This document shows positions 1-5,676 of a stretch of DNA of 6,008 nt, in pieces. Location of the stretch: NCBI GenBank assembly GCA_030593155.1, contig JAUVHT010000053.1, forward strand, positions 1 through 6,008, read 5' to 3'. Each line of letters opens with the position of its first letter. The stretch's first letter is position 1. The position numbers and the translations under genes were made by a program. Origin of the DNA: Candidatus Bathyarchaeota archaeon. Its GTDB lineage: Archaea > Thermoproteota > Bathyarchaeia > TCS64. A model generated the notes under the pieces. It saw nothing but the letters and a program-made list of their open reading frames with translations. It made no database searches and was not told the DNA's origin.

Positions 1-10
1 GCTCAGGGGG

Positions 11-205
11 ATGCTGATCCCGAGGATGGTGGTCTACGCCGCCCTCCTCTCGGGTGTGCTGGTGTCCTACGTCCTCTTCTGGCCCTGGAGGGGGGACTTC
101 CGGGACTTGGTGACAGTTTCTGTTACCCTCTTCAGCGTCGCTGCCTTCCTCTTCGAGGCCGTCAAGCAGTACAGGGGCCTCTCCGCTTGGAAGAAAGAGG
201 ATTAG
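11..205 (+). CDS. Small two-helix membrane protein of unknown function (start uncertain, possibly partial)
   Basis: A 64-residue protein if read from the ATG at 11. I do not recognise a family. Two hydrophobic stretches are visible, at about residues 7-25 and 33-51. They are joined by a short polar loop (WRGDFRD), and a charged tail ends in KKED, so it looks like a small integral membrane protein with a helical hairpin. The frame stays open to the left edge of the window, so the true start may lie outside. The G-run before the ATG at 11 touches the start codon, which is too close for a normal ribosome binding site, and an in-frame ATG at 26 is another option. The stop (TAG, 203-205) overlaps the stop of the convergent M20 gene by four bases. 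It could be a lone small membrane protein or the C-terminal piece of a longer one. Confidence 0.5.
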   Translation: MLIPRMVVYAALLSGVLVSYVLFWPWRGDFRDLVTVSVTLFSVAAFLFEAVKQYRGLSAWKKED

Positions 206-1404
206 TGGCTGTCGAAGTACTCCTTGGCTTCCTTCAGCTTCTCCGGCATCGCCAGGAGCTCCACCAAGGTCATGGCTAGGGCTTTTGTGCCGATGATCAT
301 CGCCTCCTGACCCTTCTCCGTCATGGTAGCCTCGGCCATCTGTACGCTGTGACCGGGGGTTCCGGGCTCGGTGACGCCGATGTAAGAGCCCGCTACCGGG
401 ATCCTCTGGGATACGTCCCCAAAGTCGGTGGAAGCCATGGGCATCCCGTTTACGCTCTCCTTCCAAGGTTTCACCTCTACGCCCTGTGAGGCATAGTTAT
501 TCCAGAGGATCTCCACCATGGGCTCGTTGATCTTCTTCCCGCTGTATAGCTGCCTCTTTGTAATATTCACCTTCGCCCCCATGGCTAGGGCTGCCCCCTC
601 GGCGCACCGGGCCACCTTGTCCACCATCTCTTCTAGATAGGCGTCGTCGCTGCTCCTCACCCCGAAGTCGCACACGGCTCTGTCCGGTATGATGTTCGAG
701 GCGAGGCCTCCCTCCGAGATTATCCCGTGGATGACAAGGTTCGCATCCCGCCTGGCCTCCTGCCGTAGCATGTGGGTGGCCATGAATGCCAGGGTCGCCG
801 CGTTCAGAGCGTTCACCCCCTCCTGGGGGGAGGCGGCGGCGTGGCTTGTCTGGCCCTCGAACTCCATCTTCACCAATGAGATGCCCAGGGACCTGCTCCC
901 CGCCCCCCAAGAGCTCGAAGGGTGAAGCATGATGGCCCCGTCGATGTCGTCCCAGAAGCCTTTCTCAGCCATTATTACTTTCGCGCCGCCGCTCGGGCCA
1001 TGACCCTCCTCCGCAGGAGTCCCCACCACGAGAACCGCGCCATCGAGCTTGTCCATCACCTTGCTGGCGGCGATGCCTGCGCCGATGGCTGATGCGGCGA
1101 TGAGGTTGTGGCCGCAGCCGTGGCCGACCCCCGGGAGGGCATCGTACTCGGCGAGGACCGCGACCCTAGGGCCTCTCCCCCTGCCCCTGTATGTGGCGCA
1201 GAAGGCAGTGGGCATATCCAATATCCCCCGCTCCACCTCGAATCCGTTCTTCTCCAGCTCGCCGGTGAGGAACTCAGCGGCCTTGAACTCCTCGCTCCCC
1301 AGCTCGGGGTTCTCGTAGAGGAACTCGCTGATCTCGTGGAGGCGCTGCCTCTGCTCTTCGACGGCTTCCCTGACTTTATCCTTTAAATCTTCCAGGCTGG
1401 TCAT
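202..1404 (-). CDS. M20-family metallo-amidohydrolase / dipeptidase (AbgB/PM20D2-like)
   Basis: Cytosolic zinc-type amidohydrolase that would cleave an amide or dipeptide bond; the exact substrate cannot be read from sequence. Numbering is from the ATG at 1404 (400 residues). AEYDALPG followed by HGCGHN (95-100) is the M20D-type signature, giving C97 and H99 as metal ligands. TPAEEGHG supplies E132 (general base) and E133 (ligand). H161 (MLHP) and H352 (GTPGHS) complete the site. The lid/dimerisation domain, about 175-290, carries H188 (GQTSHAA) and the conserved SNIIPD motif at 236-241. Length and motif order are normal, and no signal peptide is seen. The wording around the metal site resembles AbgB (aminobenzoyl-glutamate hydrolase) and PM20D2 (dipeptidase) more than carboxypeptidase G2. 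An in-frame ATG at 1434 would add 10 residues but has no ribosome binding site, whereas 1404 has GGGAG six bases upstream. The longer form is possible if the mRNA is nearly leaderless. Confidence 0.93.
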   Translation of the reverse strand: MTSLEDLKDKVREAVEEQRQRLHEISEFLYENPELGSEEFKAAEFLTGELEKNGFEVERGILDMPTAFCATYRGRGRGPRVAVLAEYDALPGVGHGCGHNLIAASAIGAGIAASKVMDKLDGAVLVVGTPAEEGHGPSGGAKVIMAEKGFWDDIDGAIMLHPSSSWGAGSRSLGISLVKMEFEGQTSHAAASPQEGVNALNAATLAFMATHMLRQEARRDANLVIHGIISEGGLASNIIPDRAVCDFGVRSSDDAYLEEMVDKVARCAEGAALAMGAKVNITKRQLYSGKKINEPMVEILWNNYASQGVEVKPWKESVNGMPMASTDFGDVSQRIPVAGSYIGVTEPGTPGHSVQMAEATMTEKGQEAMIIGTKALAMTLVELLAMPEKLKEAKEYFDSH

Positions 1405-1410
1405 TCCTAT

Positions 1411-1415
1411 CTCCC
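1411..1415 (-). promoter_or_regulatory. Ribosome binding site deciding the M20 start
   Basis: On the minus strand this reads GGGAG, six bases before the ATG at 1404. The other in-frame ATG, at 1434, has only A/T-rich sequence and no purine run upstream. The same GGGAG core precedes the PPDK gene. This favours the 400-residue product. Confidence 0.6.
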
Positions 1416-1477
1416 GTACATCAGGCGAATCCATTGATATCGTTTTCTAGTGGGAACCTACAATTAGCGCCTAAAGG

Positions 1478-1485
1478 TAAATTTA
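1478..1485. promoter_or_regulatory. Self-complementary TATA-like box shared by the divergent M20 and PPDK genes
   Basis: The 8-mer TAAATTTA is its own reverse complement and lies in the 94-125 bp gap between the two divergent starts. Archaeal TATA boxes sit about 26 bases before the transcription start. This would place the PPDK start near 1507-1509 (leader about 20 bases, containing its ribosome binding site) and the M20 start near 1455-1457 (leader about 50 bases to the ATG at 1404). An A-rich stretch (CTAAAGG) just to its left could act as the BRE for the plus direction. Because the box is symmetric it could serve either or both directions. No other comparable box is evident in the gap. 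This is inference from position and composition. Confidence 0.42.
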
Positions 1486-1491
1486 AGAGCC

Positions 1492-1503
1492 ACCCCTAGG
1501 GGT
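1492..1503. promoter_or_regulatory. 12-bp perfect palindrome, candidate operator
   Basis: ACCCCTAGGGGT is perfectly self-complementary over 12 bases. It lies just downstream of the TATA-like box, at about -16 to -5 relative to the inferred PPDK transcription start. In archaea, repressors commonly bind between the TATA box and the start site to block RNA polymerase. A second inverted pair, GTATC/GATAC with a 4-base spacer (1502-1515), adjoins it and covers the inferred start site. No regulator is encoded nearby, so the identity of any binding protein is unknown. Confidence 0.35.
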
Positions 1504-1516
1504 ATCATCAGATACA

Positions 1517-1521
1517 GGGAG
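1517..1521 (+). promoter_or_regulatory. PPDK ribosome binding site
   Basis: GGGAG lies seven bases before the ATG at 1529, an ideal spacing, and supports that start for PPDK. Confidence 0.6.
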
Positions 1522-1528
1522 ATTCAAA

Positions 1529-4336
1529 ATGGTCAAGCGGGTTTACACCTTCGGGGAAGGCGACAAGGAGATGAAGGCCCTCCTCGGGGGGAAGGGAGCC
1601 AACCTGTCCGAGATGACCAACCTCGGGCTGAATGTGCCTCCAGGATTCACCATCACAACGAGCACGTGCAACGACTTCTTCCAAGCCAAGGGGGAGTTCC
1701 CCGAGGGCCTCTGGGAAGAGGTCATTGAGCACGTCGAGCGCCTGGAGAAGAAGACCGGAAAAAAGTTCGGTGACAAGGAGAATCCCCTCCTCGCCTCGGT
1801 GCGGAGCGGAGCCCCCATCTCCATGCCGGGGATGATGGACACCGTCCTCAACCTGGGCCTCAACGACGAGGTTGCAGAGACCCTAGTCAGGCTTACCGGC
1901 GAAGAGTGGTTCGTCTACGATGCGTACAGGCGCCTCATCACCATGTTCGGTAACGTCGTGATGCGCGCGGAGCGGGAAAAGTTCGACGCGGTCCATGAAG
2001 CCGAGAAGAAGAGGGAGGGAGTCGACAGGGACACCGAGATCAGCGTCGAGGGGCTCAAGCGGACCGTCGAGGGGCAGAAGAAGGTCTACGAGAAGGAGGT
2101 GGGCAGCGCCTTCCCGACCGACCCCCACGAGCAGCTCGGGCTGTCCATCGCAGCCGTCTTCAACTCCTGGAACATACCGAGGGCCGTGACCTACAGGAGG
2201 GCTGAGGGCATCCCCGATGACATGGGGACCGCCTGCAACGTCCAGATCATGGTCTTCGGGAACATGGGCTGGGACTCGGCCAGCGGCGTCTTGTTCACTC
2301 GGGACCCCGCCAACGGGGAGAAAGGCATCTTCGGGGAGCTCCTCTTCAACGCCCAGGGAGAGGATGTCGTCGCTGGCACCAGGACCCCCATCCACCTGGC
2401 GGAACTCAAAGAGAGGCAGCCCGAGCTCTACAAGGAGCTCGAGGACATCGCCCACAAAGTGGAACACCACTACAAAGACATGCAGGACATGGAGTTCACA
2501 ATCGAGAAGGGCACCCTGTACATCCTCCAGACCCGGACGGGGAAGAGGACCGCACGGTCCGCCTTCAAGATCGCCGTGGACATGACCAACGAGGGGCTAA
2601 TAGACAAGGAGACCGCTCTCACAAGGATCACCCCGCAGCAGATAGATCAGCTCCTCCACCCCCAGTTTGACCCCGAGTCCAAGAAGGCGGCGGAGGCCAG
2701 GGGCGACCTGCTCACCGTCGGCCTTAACGCCTCCCCGGGCGCGGCGACGGGCATCATAATCTTCGACGCCGACACCGCCGAGGAGAGGGGAAAGGCCGGG
2801 GAGAACGTCATCCTCGTTAGGCCCGAGACAACCCCGGACGATGTCAACGGCATGATCGTCGCCCAGGGCTTCCTGACCCAGCACGGAGGGGGCACCTCCC
2901 ACGCCGCAGTGGTAGCCAGGGGCTGGGGCAAGCCCTGCGTGGCCGGCGCGGAGGAGATAAGGATCAACACCCATGACCGCTCCTTCACGGTGAAGGGCCG
3001 GGTTTTCAAGGAGGGCGACTGGGTCTCCATCGACGGCGCCACCGGCGAGGTCTTCGCGGGCACAATAGCCAAGATGGACGCAAGGTACGAGGATGAGAAG
3101 GATCTCATCCAGACCCTCGAGTGGGCGGACGAGATCCGCAGACTGGGGGTGAGGACCAATGCTGACAACCCCGAGGACTCAGCCAGGGCTAGGATGTTCG
3201 GAGCCGAGGGCATAGGACTCACCCGGACAGAGCACATGTTCTTCGACCAGGAGGGTGAGGAGATCAGCCGGAGGGAGAACATCGTCAAGATGATCCTCAA
3301 ATCCGACGAGGTCGCCCCCCTGCTCAGGAGGATCGCCGACCTAGAGAACAGGCTGGAGTCTGACCCCGAGAACGGCGAACTAATGGAGGAGGTCGAGAAG
3401 CTCAAGGCCGAGGCCGACGGGGACCCCGCGGTCAAGGAGTACAGGGACTCCCTGGACGCCATACTGCCCTTCCAGAGGAAGGACTTCGAGGGCATCTTCG
3501 AGGCCATGGACGGGCTGCCGGTCATCATCAGGCTCATAGATCCGCCCATGCACGAGTTCCTTCCCCCGAGGGAGGAACTCATCCAGGAGGTCACCAAGCT
3601 CCGCATCACCGGGGAGGACCCCGATGAGCTCGAGGAGAAGGAGAAGATCCTCATGGTGGTGGAGAGCATGTGGGAGACCAACCCGATGCTCGGCCTCAGA
3701 GGCTGCCGGGCAGGCCTGATGTACCCGGGCCTCACCGAGATGCAGACCCAGGCGATCTTCGAAGCCGCATGCAACGTGGCCGAGAGGGGAGTGGACGTCC
3801 ACCCGGAGGTCATGATACCCCTGACCAGCCACGTCAACGAGCTCAAGGCCGAGAGGGCCAAGCTCGAGAGGGTCGCCAAGCGGGTGATGGCGGAGAAGGG
3901 CGTCGACCTCCACTACATGTTCGGAACCATGATCGAGATCCCCAGGGCGGCGCTCACCGCCGACGAGATTGCAGAGTATTCCGACTTTTTCAGCTTCGGC
4001 ACCAACGATCTCACCCAGATGACCTACGGCATCAGCAGGGACGACGCGGAAGGCAAGTTCCTCCTGAACTTCGTCGACCGGGGCCTCCTCCCCGCCAACC
4101 CCTTCCAGCAGTTGGACTGGACGGGGGTCGGGCAGCTCATGAAGATCTGCGTCGAGAAAGGACGGGAGACCAACCCCAAGCTGGAGATCGGCATCTGCGG
4201 GGAGCACGGCGGAGACCCCAGCAGCATCGAGTTCTGCCACATCATCGGCCTCGACTATGTCTCCTGCAGCCCCTACAGGGTACCCATCGCCCGGCTGGCG
4301 GCCGCCCAGGCCGAGATGAAGCACAGGGAGGACTAG
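1529..4336 (+). CDS. ppdK: Pyruvate, phosphate dikinase (PPDK)
   Basis: Cytosolic enzyme interconverting pyruvate + ATP + Pi and PEP + AMP + PPi; in archaea it can serve gluconeogenesis or PPi-linked glycolysis. The 935 residues show the full PPDK order. The N-terminal ATP-grasp nucleotide domain (about 1-340) has GGKGANLSEM, a glycine-rich SMPGMMDTVLNLG segment and the QTR motif (334-336). The swivelling phosphohistidine domain (about 390-510) has GGGTSHAAVVARG with H458 as the phosphorylated histidine. The C-terminal PEP/pyruvate barrel (about 530-930) has LTRTEHMF, IRLIDPP, GLRGCR, MIEIPR (E803), FGTNDLTQ (N826, D827) and GICGEHGGDP (C890 as proton donor). Compared with the PPDK pattern as I know it, two things differ: the motif before the histidine reads QHGGGTSH rather than the usual GGMTSH, and a charged helical segment near 591-645 is longer than usual, which helps explain a length above the common 870-900. 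All key residues are present, so it should be active. Its TAG stop is followed six bases later by the VOC gene. Confidence 0.97.
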   Translation: MVKRVYTFGEGDKEMKALLGGKGANLSEMTNLGLNVPPGFTITTSTCNDFFQAKGEFPEGLWEEVIEHVERLEKKTGKKFGDKENPLLASVRSGAPISMPGMMDTVLNLGLNDEVAETLVRLTGEEWFVYDAYRRLITMFGNVVMRAEREKFDAVHEAEKKREGVDRDTEISVEGLKRTVEGQKKVYEKEVGSAFPTDPHEQLGLSIAAVFNSWNIPRAVTYRRAEGIPDDMGTACNVQIMVFGNMGWDSASGVLFTRDPANGEKGIFGELLFNAQGEDVVAGTRTPIHLAELKERQPELYKELEDIAHKVEHHYKDMQDMEFTIEKGTLYILQTRTGKRTARSAFKIAVDMTNEGLIDKETALTRITPQQIDQLLHPQFDPESKKAAEARGDLLTVGLNASPGAATGIIIFDADTAEERGKAGENVILVRPETTPDDVNGMIVAQGFLTQHGGGTSHAAVVARGWGKPCVAGAEEIRINTHDRSFTVKGRVFKEGDWVSIDGATGEVFAGTIAKMDARYEDEKDLIQTLEWADEIRRLGVRTNADNPEDSARARMFGAEGIGLTRTEHMFFDQEGEEISRRENIVKMILKSDEVAPLLRRIADLENRLESDPENGELMEEVEKLKAEADGDPAVKEYRDSLDAILPFQRKDFEGIFEAMDGLPVIIRLIDPPMHEFLPPREELIQEVTKLRITGEDPDELEEKEKILMVVESMWETNPMLGLRGCRAGLMYPGLTEMQTQAIFEAACNVAERGVDVHPEVMIPLTSHVNELKAERAKLERVAKRVMAEKGVDLHYMFGTMIEIPRAALTADEIAEYSDFFSFGTNDLTQMTYGISRDDAEGKFLLNFVDRGLLPANPFQQLDWTGVGQLMKICVEKGRETNPKLEIGICGEHGGDPSSIEFCHIIGLDYVSCSPYRVPIARLAAAQAEMKHRED
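4326..4331 (+). promoter_or_regulatory. Ribosome binding site for the VOC gene, inside the PPDK 3' end
   Basis: GGGAGG lies within the last PPDK codons, 11 bases before the ATG at 4343. Translation of the VOC gene is therefore probably coupled to PPDK termination. A closer but weaker GGG touches the start codon. Confidence 0.4.
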
Positions 4337-4342
4337 ACTGGG

Positions 4343-4693
4343 ATGGTCACGCTAGACCACGTAGGAATCTACGTGAAGGACCTGGTGAAGAGCGTCGTGT
4401 TCTACGGCGAGGTCTTCGGGTTCCAGGTGGCCAGGACGATGGAGACGAGCACCTCCAAGATCGCCTTCCTGGATGTGGGAGGCGGCATCCTGGAGCTCAT
4501 CCAGCGGCCAGGCGCCCCCGGAAAATCTGAGGGGCCGTGGAGCCACGTCGCCTTCAAGGTCGACGACTACGACGCCATGGAGTCGAAACTTGAGGGCTTG
4601 GGCCTTGAGTTGAGGAAGGTGGTTCTCGGCGACGGGAGCCGCATCGCATTCTTCAAGGACCCCGACGGCCACGACATCGAGATAATGGAGTAG
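4343..4693 (+). CDS. VOC-superfamily (glyoxalase-fold) metalloprotein
   Basis: A 116-residue single-domain protein with two beta-alpha-beta-beta-beta modules, the size of a standard VOC monomer. The first module opens with LDHVGIYVKDL and FYGEVFGF. The second opens with WSHVAFKVDD and closes with FKDPDGHDIEIME, the usual VOC ending. H6, E51 (LELIQ), H68 and E113 fall at the four positions that bind metal in glyoxalase I-like enzymes, so it is likely a metal-dependent lyase, epimerase or related enzyme. The substrate is not decidable: lactoylglutathione lyase-like and methylmalonyl-CoA epimerase-like roles are both conceivable, though it is shorter than typical epimerases. It starts six bases after the PPDK stop, in the same frame, and is surely in its transcript. 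It ends three bases before the stop of the convergent radical SAM gene. Confidence 0.88.
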   Translation: MVTLDHVGIYVKDLVKSVVFYGEVFGFQVARTMETSTSKIAFLDVGGGILELIQRPGAPGKSEGPWSHVAFKVDDYDAMESKLEGLGLELRKVVLGDGSRIAFFKDPDGHDIEIME

Positions 4694-4696
4694 CCG

Positions 4697-5503
4697 TCAG
4701 TAAACCATTTCGAAGGGTATTGAACGCCGGCGGCACATGTCCGCCACCTTTCTCTTGAAAACCGCATAGTATTCGGACTCATCCCTCAACGCCGACTCGA
4801 AGAGAGGCTGCAGATCGGGGTATCTCTCCGAGAGGACCCGCCGTATGTCGGGCATGTTACCGGCTTTGACGTTCAGCCTGTCGACGATGATGTGATTGAC
4901 GCAGCCGGCGAGCTCGTTCAGCAGATGCTCAATTCCCTCATCGGTCAGGTAGGGGAGCACGGGGCCGATGAAGGCCCAAGTGGAGACACCCTCGGCGCTC
5001 AGCTCCCTCAGGGCCGCCAGCCTCGCCTCGACCGGTGAGGCCCCGGGCTCGAAGGCCCTGCGGACCTCGTCGTCGAAGGCGGTGATGGTGAACCCCACCT
5101 CGCAGACATCGAACTTCCGGATGATGTCCAGGTCCCTGAGGACGAGGTCGGATTTAGTCAATATGGATATCGGGAACTGATGCTCGAGGAGTATCTGCAG
5201 GGAGCCCCGGGTCAGCTCGTACTTGCGCTCCAGGGGCTGGTAGGGGTCGGTCACGCTGGAGAGGAGCACCTTGCCCTTCCTCCTCCGGGGGGCCTCGACC
5301 CTGAGCCTCTCTAGGGCGTTCACCTTTACATCTACGAAGGAGCCCCAGGCCTCCCCCATGTGGCCCATCCTCCTCATGAACCTGGCGTAGCAGTAGGCGC
5401 ACCCGTGGGCGCAGCCAAGGTAGGGGTTTATGGAGTAGTCCACGCCTCCGATTCCGCTCTTCCCCAGGATGGTCTTGCACCGGATCTCCCCCACCTCCAC
5501 CAA
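4697..5503 (-). CDS. SPL-like radical SAM protein (COG1533-type)
   Basis: A 268-residue radical SAM enzyme of the group related to spore photoproduct lyase but of unsettled function in non-sporulating organisms. The cluster motif is C31-x3-C35-x2-C38 in NPYLGCAHGCAYCYA, followed by the group's typical SSVTDPYQPLE (82-92), TKSDLVLRD (116-124), EVGFTITAFDD and EPGASPVEARLAAL (152-165). In a rough alignment the position of the hydrogen-donating cysteine of true photoproduct lyase appears to be serine (S82/S83), which argues against DNA photolesion repair. The start is TTG at 5503, with GGAGG nine bases upstream; GTG at 5500 or 5494 are alternatives, and no in-frame ATG lies between the upstream stop and this point. 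The C-terminal half beyond about residue 190 has no motif I recognise. It is divergent from a flavodoxin gene, a plausible reductant for its [4Fe-4S] cluster, and convergent with the VOC gene with three bases between. Confidence 0.9.
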   Translation of the reverse strand: MVEVGEIRCKTILGKSGIGGVDYSINPYLGCAHGCAYCYARFMRRMGHMGEAWGSFVDVKVNALERLRVEAPRRRKGKVLLSSVTDPYQPLERKYELTRGSLQILLEHQFPISILTKSDLVLRDLDIIRKFDVCEVGFTITAFDDEVRRAFEPGASPVEARLAALRELSAEGVSTWAFIGPVLPYLTDEGIEHLLNELAGCVNHIIVDRLNVKAGNMPDIRRVLSERYPDLQPLFESALRDESEYYAVFKRKVADMCRRRSIPFEMVY

Positions 5504-5512
5504 CCTCCTCGC

Positions 5513-5517
5513 CCTCC
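5513..5517 (-). promoter_or_regulatory. Ribosome binding site for the radical SAM gene
   Basis: On the minus strand this is GGAGG, nine bases before TTG at 5503. A second GGAGG (5504-5508) touches that TTG and is nine bases before GTG at 5494. The exact start among TTG 5503, GTG 5500 and GTG 5494 is therefore open by up to three residues. Confidence 0.45.
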
Positions 5518-5550
5518 TTACCTTACCCGGAACCCCCTGTTTTCAATGTT

Positions 5551-5576
5551 GAGGCCCCGTTTTGACGCGGGGTCTT
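5551..5576. promoter_or_regulatory. GC-rich hairpin in the radical SAM/flavodoxin divergent region
   Basis: Bases 5551-5559 (GAGGCCCCG) pair with 5568-5576 (CGCGGGTC-type arm, core CGGGG): five G-C core pairs, then G-U/G-C/A-T pairs outward, around an 8-base loop. On the minus strand the hairpin would lie at the very 5' end of the radical SAM transcript if that transcript starts about 25 bases from the TATATATAA box. It has no following T-run in either direction that would make it a clear terminator. A role as a leader structure or protein site is inference. Confidence 0.4.
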
Positions 5577-5580
5577 CATT

Positions 5581-5597
5581 TTGCCATCTCTAGGCAA
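5581..5597. repeat. Short inverted repeat next to the flavodoxin TATA box
   Basis: TTGCC (5581-5585) and GGCAA (5593-5597) form a 5-bp inverted repeat with a 7-base spacer. It ends three bases before the TATATATAA box, where the BRE/TFB contact would be. It could be a regulator site, but a 5-bp repeat can arise by chance. Confidence 0.25.
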
Positions 5598-5599
5598 CG

Positions 5600-5608
5600 T
5601 ATATATAA
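5600..5608. promoter_or_regulatory. TATA box of the flavodoxin gene, possibly shared with the radical SAM gene
   Basis: TATATATAA stands out in an AT-rich stretch of otherwise GC-rich DNA. For the plus direction, transcription would start near 5628-5632, leaving a leader of about 45 bases before the flavodoxin ATG. Its core TATATATA is self-complementary, so TBP could also direct minus-strand transcription starting near 5575-5580, about 70 bases before the radical SAM start. It is the best TATA match in the window. Confidence 0.55.
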
Positions 5609-5676
5609 TCCCCTTGAAAAAACTTAACGAGAAAAGAAGGATTAGCTTACTCTAGTATTGGAAGGATTGAACTGAC

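Noticed and set aside
2647..3879. Long open frame (about 410 codons) on the minus strand inside PPDK
   Set aside because: It is antisense to a fully conserved PPDK whose motifs run through the whole region. The predicted product is low-complexity, serine-rich and without recognisable motifs, as expected from GC-rich codon use on the other strand.
3380..4324. Minus-strand open frame of about 314 codons opposite the PPDK C-terminal domain
   Set aside because: Same reasoning: a shadow of PPDK codons, rich in His, Leu, Gly and Asp with no domain pattern.
3670..4530. Plus-strand frame of about 286 codons spanning the end of PPDK and part of the VOC gene
   Set aside because: Out of frame with two conserved proteins; Arg/Gly/Pro-rich composition typical of a frame-shifted GC-rich gene.
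4691..4699. Terminator between the convergent VOC and radical SAM genes
   Set aside because: Only three bases separate the stops, and neither a T-run nor a clear stem-loop was seen on either strand nearby; transcripts probably overlap.
4697..5503. True spore photoproduct lyase (splB)
   Set aside because: The cluster motif and SPL-like segments are present, but the hydrogen-donor cysteine appears replaced by serine and the protein is shorter than spore photoproduct lyase.
5504..5537. Possible G-quadruplex over the radical SAM ribosome binding site (minus strand)
   Set aside because: There are many short G-runs, but only three runs of three or more within reach and loops are long. Only weak two-layer quadruplexes could be drawn, and the purine richness is explained by the ribosome binding sites.
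5533..5576. CRISPR-like repeat unit
   Set aside because: The two GTTTT-containing repeats are short, imperfect and overlap a hairpin; there are no regularly spaced copies, no spacers and no cas genes.
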